A stretch of 64,000 nucleotides of DNA from contig CAVYZK010000004.1 of assembly GCA_963772935.1 (NCBI GenBank), forward strand, positions 372,001 to 436,000. The letters run 5' to 3'. A program made the translations under genes and the position numbers. Below are positions 55,737 to 63,857 of this stretch, one piece after another. Source of the DNA: JANNNF01 sp963772935. Its GTDB lineage: Bacteria > Pseudomonadota > Alphaproteobacteria > Rhodobacterales > Rhodobacteraceae. Each line of letters starts with the position of its first letter. Position 1 is the first letter of the stretch. The notes below the pieces were generated by a model. The model was not told the DNA's origin. It searched no databases and saw only the letters and a program-made list of their open reading frames with translations.

Positions 55737-55778
55737 AACCGGGGGCAAAGTGCACTCAACCGGGGGCAAAGTGCACTC
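55737..55778. repeat. perfect 21-bp tandem duplication
   Basis: The unit AACCGGGGGCAAAGTGCACTC occurs twice in direct tandem without a mismatch (55737-55757 and 55758-55778), just after the 11-bp array and ten bases before the trcR stop codon on the other strand. Each unit contains GTGCAC, a 6-bp palindrome. It may be a recent duplication or an operator pair. Confidence 0.7.
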
Positions 55779-55787
55779 AAAAACAAC

Positions 55788-56540
55788 TCAGCGACGCGGT
55801 TGATCGTCCTCGTCGTCTTCTTCATCACCCTGCGGCAGGTTGAAGAAGCTTTCGGCGTCCGAGAAATCGGCGGCGGCGTCTTCCTTCTCGTCTTCGCCAA
55901 ACACCTCAAGTCCGGTCAAGGCACCCGGCATCTTGGGTTCGGGCGACATGCCCAGCGATTGCTCGGTGGACACCAGTTTGCGGCGCTCATCATCGGTCAT
56001 CACCGACCCTTCCGACGCTTTCTTGCGGGCCGCGGCCTGCACGGCGGTGTCGAGTTCGGACTGGCGGCACAGACCCAAAGCCACCGGGTCGATCGGAGTT
56101 ATGTTGTTGATATTCCAGTGGCTGCGGCTGCGGATCGACTGGATCGTCGGCTTCGTCGTCCCCACCAGTTTGCCCACGGCCCCATCCGACAGTTCCGGGT
56201 GGAACTTCACCAGCCACAGGATCGCGGCAGGGCGATCCTGCCGTTTGGACAGCGGGGTATAGCGCGGCCCACGGCGTTTTTCTTCGCCCACGGCGGCCGC
56301 GTTGAACTTCAGCTTCAGCTTGTACAGCGGGTCTTTCTGACCCTTCTCGATCTCACCCTCATCAAGCTGATTATTTCCAACAGGATCAAAGCCTTTGACC
56401 CCGGTGGCCACATCGCCATCGGCAATGCCCTGCACTTCCAGCTCGTGCATTCCGCAGAATTCCGCGACCTGACGGAAGGTCAACGTGGTGTTGTCCACCA
56501 GCCAGACAGCAGTCGCTTTGGACATCAAGGGCTTCGACAT
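55788..56540 (-). CDS. trcR: cell-cycle transcriptional regulator TrcR (DUF1013)
   Basis: The 250-residue protein matches the alphaproteobacterial DUF1013/TrcR family: TAVWLVDNTTLTFRQVAEFCGMHELEVQGIADG near the start (in parts: LVDNTTLTFRQVAEFCGMHE, LEVQGIADGDV), RRGPRYTPLSKRQDRPAAI, and a predicted HTH around ELSDGAVGKLVGTTKPTIQSIRSRSHWN. The C-terminus is acidic and low in complexity (DEEDDEDDQPRR). TrcR-type proteins are found in the alphaproteobacterial cell-cycle network. The start at 56540 is clear. Confidence 0.87.
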   Translation of the reverse strand: MSKPLMSKATAVWLVDNTTLTFRQVAEFCGMHELEVQGIADGDVATGVKGFDPVGNNQLDEGEIEKGQKDPLYKLKLKFNAAAVGEEKRRGPRYTPLSKRQDRPAAILWLVKFHPELSDGAVGKLVGTTKPTIQSIRSRSHWNINNITPIDPVALGLCRQSELDTAVQAAARKKASEGSVMTDDERRKLVSTEQSLGMSPEPKMPGALTGLEVFGEDEKEDAAADFSDAESFFNLPQGDEEDDEDDQPRR

Positions 56541-56661
56541 CGGATCTCTCCTTTACAAATCTCTCCCGCGCCGGGAAAACGGCTGCGACCGGGGTCGCGA
56601 CTTCCAAGTTTTCGGAAATTGGGGTCCGTATACTGCGAATTTGGGGCAAGGGAAAGCGGAA

Positions 56662-57300
56662 ATGCGGCTGATATCATGGGTTGTGATGGCGCTTCTGCTG
56701 GCCTTTCCGGCCCGGGCAGAGGGTGAAAAGGCGGGCGATTTCGACTATTATGTGCTGTCGCTGTCTTGGTCTGCGGGCTGGTGTGCGGCCACCGGTGATG
56801 CCCGGCGTGACCCGCAATGTGATGCCGGGCGGGGGCTGACCTTTGTGCTGCACGGCCTCTGGCCGCAGGATGAGGCGGGCTATCCGTCCTATTGCCGCAC
56901 AGGCCAGCGCGATCCGTCCCGGGGCGAATCCGGGGCCATGGCCGATATCATGGGGGGCGCGGGTCTTGCGTTCTATGAATGGAAAAAGCATGGCCGCTGT
57001 TCGGGGCTGCCGGCGGTGGAGTATTACAGTCTGGGGCGGCAAGCCTATGAAAAGATTGTGATCCCGCCTGTCTTTGCCAAGATGTCCAAAACGCTGAAAG
57101 TGCCCGCATCGGTGATCGAAGGGGCGTTTCTGGAAAGCAATCCGCAGCTTTCCCGTGACCAGATCACCGTTACCTGCAGCGATGGCGCCATTCAGGAAGT
57201 GCGGCTTTGCCTGACCCGCGACCTTGCACCGCGCCGCTGTGGAGCAGACGTTATCCGCGATTGCACCCTGAAGGATGCGGTGCTGGAGGCAATCAGATAA
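56662..57300 (+). CDS. secreted ribonuclease T2
   Basis: The 212-residue protein has a signal peptide (about 1-19, FPARA) and the two RNase T2 active-site segments: FVLHGLWPQ with His64, and FYEWKKHGRCSG with Glu106 and His110. Five or more further cysteines suggest disulfides. It should cleave RNA in the periplasm or outside the cell through 2',3'-cyclic phosphates. It is divergent from trcR. T2 enzymes are less common in bacteria than in eukaryotes. Confidence 0.93.
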   Translation: MRLISWVVMALLLAFPARAEGEKAGDFDYYVLSLSWSAGWCAATGDARRDPQCDAGRGLTFVLHGLWPQDEAGYPSYCRTGQRDPSRGESGAMADIMGGAGLAFYEWKKHGRCSGLPAVEYYSLGRQAYEKIVIPPVFAKMSKTLKVPASVIEGAFLESNPQLSRDQITVTCSDGAIQEVRLCLTRDLAPRRCGADVIRDCTLKDAVLEAIR

Positions 57301-57520
57301 AGTGCGGCGGCGGGGCCGGGGAACGTGGAACAGATCGTATCGAGGGAAGGTTCGAGAAAAAAAGCGTATCGTCGCAAAGATCGGCCCCGGTTCAGTCTGG
57401 GGAACCACCCGGGAAAGGTTTGGATCGGAAAGTCCCGACCCCGCCTGTCCCTTTGATACCAGCCCCGGGCTTCACTTGCGCGTGAAGAAACCGTTAATGT
57501 TCTGACCTAGCGTCAATTCG

Positions 57521-58513
57521 TCAGCCTTCCACCTTCAGCACGATCTTCCCGACATGAGAGCCATCTTCGATCCGCGCATGGGCGGCTGCGGCATCGACCA
57601 GCGGGTACTCGCTGTCAAAAACCACCTTCACAGCGCCTCGCGCGATCATCGGCCAGACATGGGTTTCAACCTCGGCCCGGATGCGGGATTTGGCGAGGTC
57701 GGATTGCGGGCGCAGCGTGGACCCGGTGATGGTCAGGCGGCGCATCATCACTTCGGCAAAGTTCAGCTCGATCTTGGGGCCTTGCAGAAACGCGATCTGC
57801 ACGAGGCGGCCCTCAGTGGCCAAAGCCTTGATGTTGCGCGGCAAATAGCTGCCACCCACCATGTCAAGTATCAGTTGCGCGCCACCTTCGTCGTGCATCA
57901 TCGCGACATAATCGCCGCTGTGGTAGTTTAGTGCCTTCTCCGCGCCGAGGCCCAGACAGACCTCGCATTTTTCATCTGACCCAGCGGTGGTGAACACCCG
58001 TGCCCCCATGGCGCGGGCGATCTGGATGGCGGTGGTGCCAATACCAGAGGTGCCGCCATGCACCAAAAACCGCTCACCCGCCTTGAGGCCGCCGCGCATC
58101 ACCATGTTGGACCAGACGGTAAAGCAGGTTTCCGGCAAGCAGGCCGCATCCCGCATCGATACGCCGTCGGGAATGGGCAGCGCATGCGATTCGTGGGTGG
58201 CCACGTATTCGGCATATCCCCCGCCTGGCAGCAGGGCGCAGACTTTATCACCAAGATTCCAAAGCGTTACACCCGGCCCGATTTCCACCACGGTGCCCGA
58301 ACATTCCAACCCCGGCAAAGGCGAGGCGGACGGCGGCGGTGCATAGGCCCCGGCGCGTTGCAGCGCATCGGGGCGGTTCACGCCCGCATAAGCGACCCGG
58401 ATGATGATCTGCCCATGGGCTGGCACCGGCACCGCCACCGATACGGGCTGCAACACCTGCGGCCCGCCGGGGGCAGTGATTTCAACAGCGGTCATCATGT
58501 GGGATTGGGTCAT
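57521..58513 (-). CDS. NAD(P)H-quinone oxidoreductase, zinc-independent (PIG3-like)
   Basis: The 330-residue medium-chain dehydrogenase/reductase lacks the usual zinc ligands and has the quinone-oxidoreductase pattern: VAYAGVNRPDALQRAG, PGLECSGTVVEIG, the NADP fold FLVHGGTSGIGTTAIQIARA and GRLVQIAFLQG. This is the TP53I3/PIG3 subgroup. It probably reduces quinones or enones with NADPH. It lies just downstream of the COQ9 gene on the same strand, ten bases apart. Confidence 0.9.
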   Translation of the reverse strand: MTQSHMMTAVEITAPGGPQVLQPVSVAVPVPAHGQIIIRVAYAGVNRPDALQRAGAYAPPPSASPLPGLECSGTVVEIGPGVTLWNLGDKVCALLPGGGYAEYVATHESHALPIPDGVSMRDAACLPETCFTVWSNMVMRGGLKAGERFLVHGGTSGIGTTAIQIARAMGARVFTTAGSDEKCEVCLGLGAEKALNYHSGDYVAMMHDEGGAQLILDMVGGSYLPRNIKALATEGRLVQIAFLQGPKIELNFAEVMMRRLTITGSTLRPQSDLAKSRIRAEVETHVWPMIARGAVKVVFDSEYPLVDAAAAHARIEDGSHVGKIVLKVEG

Positions 58514-58523
58514 CGCGGGCCTT

Positions 58524-59222
58524 CTATCTGAAACGGTCCATCACCTTGCCGGGCAGATCGTCCGGCACCGATGGCTTGCGTATCTTGTCCATCAGCTTGG
58601 TCGGGCCTGCAAGCAGCGCCTTTGCCAAAGGGTTGTCGCGCAGGGCCGATTTCAGTTTCTCAAACTGCATCACGCCGTCGATGCGGCGGTCCAGAAACTC
58701 CCATGTAGACTGGTGGCCGGGGCTGTCGTCGCCCAGCCAATACAACACGGTCGAGGCGTAAACCGCTGAAAGCGTTGCCCGTTTGGTGTACCAATTCAGG
58801 TCGGTCGAGGTATCGCCAAGCGCCTTCCAGATGGCATCTGCGGTGCCCCAGATGGCCTTTGCGCCCTCGGCGGCGTGCTGGGGCAGGGCGAACAGGGTGG
58901 TGCCCCGGCGCACGGCCTCGCGGTCCTCGACCACTTCCAGCCGGGCACGCACGGCGGCAGCGATGCGGTCGCGGAAGCGCAGGGCGGTCAGGTCCATCGC
59001 CGCCAGCCGTTCCACCATCAAACCGTCACCCATGCGGTGATAGGCCAATGCAAGGTCCACCCCGCCCCGAGGAAACAGCGCGCGGGCCAAGGCGTCGGCC
59101 ACGCCCGAATCGGCAATGGCGGCTGTCAGCGTGGCCTCTGACCAGCCGTCAAACGGCACATGGGCCAGTGCGGCCTGCAAAATCCGTGCTTGTGCTGTGG
59201 CTGTGGTGTAGGTTTCGTCCAT
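58524..59222 (-). CDS. COQ9-family protein
   Basis: The 232-residue protein has the COQ9 pattern: an N-terminal TetR-like helical part (ARILQAALAHVPFDGWSEATLTAAI) and the COQ9 domain with KAIWGTADAIWKALGDTSTDLNWYTKRATLSAVYAST (in parts: WGTADAIWKALGDTSTDLN, WYTKRATLSAVY) and FLDRRIDGVMQFEK. COQ9 binds lipids and helps ubiquinone synthesis by presenting an intermediate to the hydroxylase. It is divergent from rpsU and followed by the quinone oxidoreductase gene. Confidence 0.92.
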   Translation of the reverse strand: MDETYTTATAQARILQAALAHVPFDGWSEATLTAAIADSGVADALARALFPRGGVDLALAYHRMGDGLMVERLAAMDLTALRFRDRIAAAVRARLEVVEDREAVRRGTTLFALPQHAAEGAKAIWGTADAIWKALGDTSTDLNWYTKRATLSAVYASTVLYWLGDDSPGHQSTWEFLDRRIDGVMQFEKLKSALRDNPLAKALLAGPTKLMDKIRKPSVPDDLPGKVMDRFR

Positions 59223-59330
59223 TCAAGCCTCCATCCGGGGCCATGGTAGACAAGCCCCCGTGCCTTTGTTATAGCGCGCCTTGCCTGCACATACAGTGCA
59301 ACTCAAACTTAGAAAGGTGGTGAAAACCAC

Positions 59331-59537
59331 ATGCAGGTCAGCGTCCGTGACAACAACGTTGAGCAAGCCCTTCGGGCCCTCAAGAAAAAGCTCCAGCGCG
59401 AAGGCGTGTTCCGCGAAATGAAGCTCAAGCAGCATTTCGAGAAACCCTCCGTCAAAAAAGCGCGCGAGCAAGCCGAAGCAGTACGCCGTGCGCGCAAACT
59501 CGCGCGCAAAAAGCTACAGCGTGAAGGCGGTCTCTGA
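59331..59537 (+). CDS. rpsU: 30S ribosomal protein S21
   Basis: The 68-residue, very basic protein MQVSVRDNNVEQALRALKKK followed by EGVFREMKLKQHFEKPSVKK and a repeat KARKLARKK-like tail is S21. It is a late-assembly 30S protein and helps base pairing of the Shine-Dalgarno. An AAAGGTGG ribosome site precedes the ATG. The terminator hairpin follows about 70 bases later. It is divergent from COQ9, a conserved arrangement in alphaproteobacteria. Confidence 0.97.
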   Translation: MQVSVRDNNVEQALRALKKKLQREGVFREMKLKQHFEKPSVKKAREQAEAVRRARKLARKKLQREGGL

Positions 59538-59607
59538 GGGTTTGATGCAGTTCGCTGCATAGGCCTTTCGCGTCCACGACACTGGGGTAGCGATACCCGA
59601 CCCGATG

Positions 59608-59636
59608 AACCCCCGTCCGTAAGGCCGGGGGTTTTT
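59608..59636 (+). terminator. rho-independent terminator of rpsU
   Basis: AACCCCC and GGGGGTTTTT pair around GTCCGTAAGGCC (itself with a TCC/GGC part), and a run of five T follows. This is the clearest intrinsic terminator in the window and lies 70 bases after rpsU, right before the convergent SnoaL-like gene. Confidence 0.85.
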
Positions 59637-60023
59637 CTATAGCTGCGCTGCAATGGCGGCGGTGTCGATCACCGACCAGACGCTGACGATGCGGCCAGCG
59701 TTGAACTGGTAGAACACGTTTTCCGTAAAGCGGACACGGCGGCCATGAACGGGCAAGCCGAACAGCGCGCCCACCGGATGGCAGTCAAACACCAGTCGTG
59801 CCGCGATGTGGGGCGGGTCGGACAACAACAGGTCGATGGTGAAGGCAAGGTCGGGGATGGCGCGAAAATCGCCTTCCAGCATGGCACGATACCCTGCCAG
59901 CCCAAGGGGTCGGCCGTTGTGTTGCACATCCTGCGCCACGAATGCACCCAAAGTACCCCAGTCCTGCGCGTTCAGACAGGCAATGTAGGCACGGTACTGC
60001 GCGGCAAGATCGGTGCGGGTCAT
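59637..60023 (-). CDS. SnoaL-like polyketide-cyclase-fold protein
   Basis: The 128-residue protein has the small NTF2-like barrel of SnoaL/ester-cyclase proteins: YRAYIACLNAQDWGTLGAFVAQDVQHNGRPL near the start (in parts), FRAIPDLAFTIDLLLSD, and VRFTENVFYQFNAGRIVSVWSVID at the end. These proteins are widespread and bind small hydrophobic ligands; many are non-enzymatic. The start at 60023 is well placed. No partner gene is evident. Confidence 0.82.
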   Translation of the reverse strand: MTRTDLAAQYRAYIACLNAQDWGTLGAFVAQDVQHNGRPLGLAGYRAMLEGDFRAIPDLAFTIDLLLSDPPHIAARLVFDCHPVGALFGLPVHGRRVRFTENVFYQFNAGRIVSVWSVIDTAAIAAQL

Positions 60024-60140
60024 GGCAACTCCTTGGGCTGGGGTGACTTTAGGCCGCGCCCGCGATTGCCGCAATGACAGCGGGGGCCTTGAACGCGCTG
60101 CGCCTGCCGTGCCAGTTTGGCGCAACTTTGGGGGAATAAC

Positions 60141-60776
60141 ATGACGGATCAGACAGACCTTGCCGGGTTGGCGGCGATACTGGCCGACCGGGCCGCCACT
60201 GGGCGGGTGATCGTGGGGCTTGCAGGGGCACCCGGGTCTGGCAAATCGACGGTGGCGGATGGGTTGGCCGACCTGTTGAACGAAGCCCAGCCGGGCATGG
60301 CGGCGGTGTTGCCGATGGATGGCTACCATTACGACGACCTGCATCTGTTGCCTGCTGGCTTGCGCCCGCGCAAAGGCGCACCGGAAACCTTTGATGTCGG
60401 TGGGTTTTACCACACACTGTTGCGGATGCGCGCGCGGGATGAGGCTTTCGTCGCAGTTCCGGTGTTCGACCGTGATATCGAGATTGCCCGGGCCGGCGCG
60501 CGGATGATTTCGGCGGACACCCCGGTGATCATTGCCGAGGGCAACTATCTGCTGCTGACCACCGGGGATTGGCCGCGATTGCTGCCGATGTTCGATCTGA
60601 CCGTGATGGTGGATGTGCCAGAGCCGGTGCTGCGCGAACGGCTGACCGCACGGTGGCAGCATTACCAACTGACGCCTGAGGAGATCGCGTGGAAGCTGGA
60701 TGGCAACGATCTGCCAAACGGCCGCCGGATCATCGCCGAAAGCCGCCCCGCCGATCTGCGGATTGTGAACGGCTAA
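60141..60776 (+). CDS. nucleoside/sugar kinase family protein (uridine-kinase-like P-loop)
   Basis: The 211-residue protein has a P-loop GLAGAPGSGKSTVADGLA near residue 26, VLPMDGYHYDD (the Asp-rich lid motif), RKGAPETFDVGGF and EGNYLLLTTGDW, all as in the uridine kinase/pantothenate kinase-like group sometimes named fructose transport kinase-like. It phosphorylates a small molecule that is not predicted. It lies 84 bases before the SDR gene on the same strand. Confidence 0.8.
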   Translation: MTDQTDLAGLAAILADRAATGRVIVGLAGAPGSGKSTVADGLADLLNEAQPGMAAVLPMDGYHYDDLHLLPAGLRPRKGAPETFDVGGFYHTLLRMRARDEAFVAVPVFDRDIEIARAGARMISADTPVIIAEGNYLLLTTGDWPRLLPMFDLTVMVDVPEPVLRERLTARWQHYQLTPEEIAWKLDGNDLPNGRRIIAESRPADLRIVNG

Positions 60777-60860
60777 AGCACTGACATGTCAGTTCCCCCG
60801 AATTGCGGTTGACCTTGGCGGGGTGGCTGTGCGGAATGGGCGCGAGTTTGGGAGGATGCG

Positions 60861-61598
60861 ATGGGACGACTTCAGGGCAAGACGGCGCTGGTAACGGCAG
60901 CAGGGGCGGGGATCGGGCGGGCGTCCGCACTGGCGATGGCGCGCGAAGGGGCGCGGGTGATCGCGACGGACGTGAACCCCGACACGCTGGCCGAAGTGGC
61001 GGGTTTGGGGCTGGAGACCCGCCTTCTGAACGTGCGCGACCCCGACGCCATCAAGCAGGCGGCGGCTGAGATTGGCCCGGTCAACGTGCTGTTCAACTGC
61101 GCGGGCTATGTGGCGACCAACACATTGCTGAACTGCGACGAGGATCAGTGGACCTTCTCGCTCGACCTGAATGTGACCGCCATGTACCGCATGGCGCGGG
61201 CCTTTCTGCCCGGGATGATTGAAAATGGCGGTGGCAGCATCATCAACATGGCCTCGGTCTGCTCATCCATCATCGCGGCCCCGAACCGGTTTGTGTATGG
61301 CGTGACCAAGGCGGCGGTGATCGGGATGACCAAATCCATCGCCTGCGATTTCATCACCCAAGGCATCCGCTGCAATGCGGTCTGCCCCGGCACGGTCGAT
61401 ACGCCGTCGCTGAACGACCGGATGCAGCAGTCGGGCGATTATGAGGCCGCGCGCAAGGCGTTTCTGGCCCGGCAGCCGACCGGCAAACTGGCCCAAGCTG
61501 ATGATATTGCGGGGCTGGTCGTGTTCCTTGCCTCGGACGAATCCGCCTTCACCACCGGGGTCGCGCATGTGATCGACGGTGGTTGGTCGAATACCTGA
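60861..61598 (+). CDS. SDR dehydrogenase, 2-keto-3-deoxy-L-sugar acid type
   Basis: The 245-residue classical SDR has the cofactor motif LVTAAGAGIGRASALAM, NCAG in VLFNCAGYVA, catalytic Ser in INMASVCSS, and Tyr/Lys in FVYGVTKAA. Its sequence is close to DHRS6/2-keto-3-deoxy-L-fuconate dehydrogenase-type enzymes. The FAH-type hydrolase gene follows at once. Together they would oxidise and split a deoxy-sugar acid from L-fucose or L-rhamnose. The first steps are not in the window. Confidence 0.85.
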   Translation: MGRLQGKTALVTAAGAGIGRASALAMAREGARVIATDVNPDTLAEVAGLGLETRLLNVRDPDAIKQAAAEIGPVNVLFNCAGYVATNTLLNCDEDQWTFSLDLNVTAMYRMARAFLPGMIENGGGSIINMASVCSSIIAAPNRFVYGVTKAAVIGMTKSIACDFITQGIRCNAVCPGTVDTPSLNDRMQQSGDYEAARKAFLARQPTGKLAQADDIAGLVVFLASDESAFTTGVAHVIDGGWSNT

Positions 61599-61609
61599 AA
61601 GGATAATCT

Positions 61610-62455
61610 ATGAAATTACTTCGCCATGGCCCAGCCGGGTCTGAACGCCCGGGTGTGATGCACTCGGATGGCACCATCCGCGATCTGACCGGGGTTGTGC
61701 CCGATATTGGCGGTGCGGTGCTGTCGGATGCAGGCATTGCTGCGTTGCGGGCGGTTGATATCGGCGTTTTGCCAGTGGTGGACGCAGCCGTGCGCCTTGG
61801 GCCGTGCGTGGCGGGCACCGGCAAATTCATCTGCATCGGGCTGAACTATGCCGACCATGCGGCGGAAAGCGGTATGGCCGTGCCGCCGGAACCTGTGATC
61901 TTCATGAAGGCCACCTCGGCCATTGTCGGCCCGAACGACCCCATCGTCATTCCGCGCGGGTCGGTGAAAACCGACTGGGAGGTGGAACTGGCGGTGATCA
62001 TTGGCACCAAGGCCAAGTATGTGAGCGAGGCGGATGCCTTGGCCCATGTCGCCGGTTATGCGGTGGCCAATGACGTGTCGGAACGCGCGTTTCAGACCGA
62101 ACGCGCGGGCCAGTGGACCAAGGGCAAATCCTGCGACAACTTTGGCCAGCTCGGGCCATGGCTGGTGACGCGCGATGAGGTGGCCGATCCGCAGAATCTG
62201 TCGATGTGGCTGACGGTGGATGGCAAGACCATGCAGAACGGGTCCACCCGCACCATGGTCTACGGCGTGGCGCATGTGGTCAGCTACCTGTCGCAGTTCA
62301 TGACGCTGCATCCGGGCGATGTGATCTCGACCGGAACCCCACCCGGCGTGGGCATGGGGATGAAGCCGCCGCGCTATCTGGTGGCGGGCGAAGTGGTAGA
62401 ACTGGGGATCGAGGGGCTGGGGACGCAGCGGCAGGATGTGATTGCTGACGTTTGA
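61610..62455 (+). CDS. fumarylacetoacetate hydrolase-family enzyme
   Basis: The 281-residue FAH-fold enzyme has GKFICIGLNYADHAAESGM, PVIFMKATSAIVGPNDPI, DWEVELAVIIG with metal ligands, and DVISTGTPPGVGMGM. This is the 2,4-diketo-3-deoxy-L-fuconate/L-rhamnonate hydrolase or ureidoglycolate lyase-like branch, judged by the N-terminal MKLLRHGPAGSERPG. It lies 11 bases after the SDR gene, which favours the sugar-acid role. The product would be pyruvate plus lactate or a related pair. Confidence 0.85.
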   Translation: MKLLRHGPAGSERPGVMHSDGTIRDLTGVVPDIGGAVLSDAGIAALRAVDIGVLPVVDAAVRLGPCVAGTGKFICIGLNYADHAAESGMAVPPEPVIFMKATSAIVGPNDPIVIPRGSVKTDWEVELAVIIGTKAKYVSEADALAHVAGYAVANDVSERAFQTERAGQWTKGKSCDNFGQLGPWLVTRDEVADPQNLSMWLTVDGKTMQNGSTRTMVYGVAHVVSYLSQFMTLHPGDVISTGTPPGVGMGMKPPRYLVAGEVVELGIEGLGTQRQDVIADV

Positions 62456-62475
62456 CGCTTGGCTGGCCGACCGGG

Positions 62476-62522
62476 GGTTTCACACCCCCGGACCCCCGTG
62501 GGATATTTGTGCAAAGGGGATG
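62476..62522. repeat. dispersed intergenic repeat, family A, inverted copy
   Basis: GGGGGTTTCACACCCCCGGA then CCCCCGTGGGATATTTGTGCAAAGGGGA is the reverse complement of the family A type at 19629-19682, with a slightly different loop. It lies after the FAH gene. Confidence 0.6.
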
Positions 62523-62711
62523 CAAATTTTAGATAAGTTTTAGGGGTTTGCGGCCTGCATGATCCAAAAGTCACGGGTTTGGCGGGATGATCAGCTTTAG
62601 CATCGAATGCGCGGGATTGACCTTGTCGGTTGCCCGTTTGCAGGTTGTGGTAAACAGAGCACTGCGAGATTGGGCGGGGGACTGCCCGCTGCATCGGAAA
62701 GGTCTGATTTT

Positions 62712-63857
62712 ATGCTGACGAACCGCGATATCGTGGACCTGACCACCTTCCGCCAGACCCTGCATCTGTACCCCGAAGTGTCGGGTGCCGAGGAGCAGAC
62801 GGCGCGGCGCATCGTCAACGCTTTGGCGGATGTGGAACCCGATACCGTGATCACGGGCCTTGGCGGGCATGGGGTGGCGGCGGTCTGGGCCGGGGCGGAA
62901 CCGGGGCCGACGGTGATGTTCCGCGCCGAACTCGACGCGCTGCCGATACTGGAACTGACCGGGTTGCCCTATGCCTCGACCCTGCCCGGCACGGCGCACC
63001 TGTGCGGGCATGACGGGCATATGACCATCCTTTTGGCTCTGGCGCGGCTGATTGCGCGGCAGCGGCCTGCGCGGGGGCGGGTGGTGTTGCTGTTCCAACC
63101 GGCCGAGGAGGACGGGTCGGGGGCGGCGGCGGTGATTGCCGATGCGCGGTTTGCCGGGATTGCGCCGGACTGGGCGTTTTCGCTGCACAACATGCCGGGG
63201 GTGCCGTTGGGGCAGGCGATGCTGGCGCAGGGGCCTGCGAACTGCGCGTCGATGGGGCTGAAGATCACCCTGACGGGCAAGACCGCCCATGCAGCACAAC
63301 CCGAGGCCGGGGTGTCGCCTGCACTGGCGATGGCGGCGCTGATCCCTGCGCTGGTGGCGCTTGGGTCGGGTGGTGATGTGGGGCCGGGGTTCAGGCTGGT
63401 CACGCTTACCCATGCGCGGTTGGGCGAGCCTGCCTTTGGCATTTCCCCCGCACATGGCGAGGTCTGGGCGACGCTGCGCACCCGCGACGACGCAGATATG
63501 GCCGATCTGGTGGAGGCGGCGGAAGGGCTGGCCGAGGACCAAGGCCGCCTGCATGGTCTGGACCTGGCGCTGAGCGTGCATGACGCCTTTGCCGCCTGCA
63601 CCAATGACCCCGAGGCAACGGAGCATCTGGCCAAGGGCCTGGCGGCAGCGGGCATCGGGCAGATCACCGATGGTTTGCCATTTCGCGCATCAGAGGATTT
63701 CGGGCGGTTCGGGGCGGGGGCCAAGTCTGCCATGGCGTTTCTGGGCGCGGGCACGGGCATGCCGATGCTGCATAACCCCGATTACGACTTCCCGGACGCC
63801 CTGATCGCGCAGGGGGCGGCGCTGTTTGACGCGGTGTTGCGCGATATTCTGGGGTAG
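62712..63857 (+). CDS. M20-family amidohydrolase (hippurate/IAA-amino-acid hydrolase-like)
   Basis: The 381-residue enzyme has the M20D pattern: FRQTLHLYPEVSGAEEQTA, VMFRAELDALPILE, HLCGHDGHMTILLALA with metal ligands, LLFQPAEEDGSGA with the general-base glutamate, and SLHNMPGVPLGQ. It should hydrolyse amide bonds of N-acyl amino acids. ATG 62712 is chosen because family similarity begins there. It stands alone after a 250-base gap with a family A repeat. Confidence 0.88.
   Translation: MLTNRDIVDLTTFRQTLHLYPEVSGAEEQTARRIVNALADVEPDTVITGLGGHGVAAVWAGAEPGPTVMFRAELDALPILELTGLPYASTLPGTAHLCGHDGHMTILLALARLIARQRPARGRVVLLFQPAEEDGSGAAAVIADARFAGIAPDWAFSLHNMPGVPLGQAMLAQGPANCASMGLKITLTGKTAHAAQPEAGVSPALAMAALIPALVALGSGGDVGPGFRLVTLTHARLGEPAFGISPAHGEVWATLRTRDDADMADLVEAAEGLAEDQGRLHGLDLALSVHDAFAACTNDPEATEHLAKGLAAAGIGQITDGLPFRASEDFGRFGAGAKSAMAFLGAGTGMPMLHNPDYDFPDALIAQGAALFDAVLRDILG

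Noticed and set aside
55584..56726. 380-codon frame antisense to trcR
   Set aside because: trcR on the other strand has family motifs; this frame has none and would also read through the repeat arrays.
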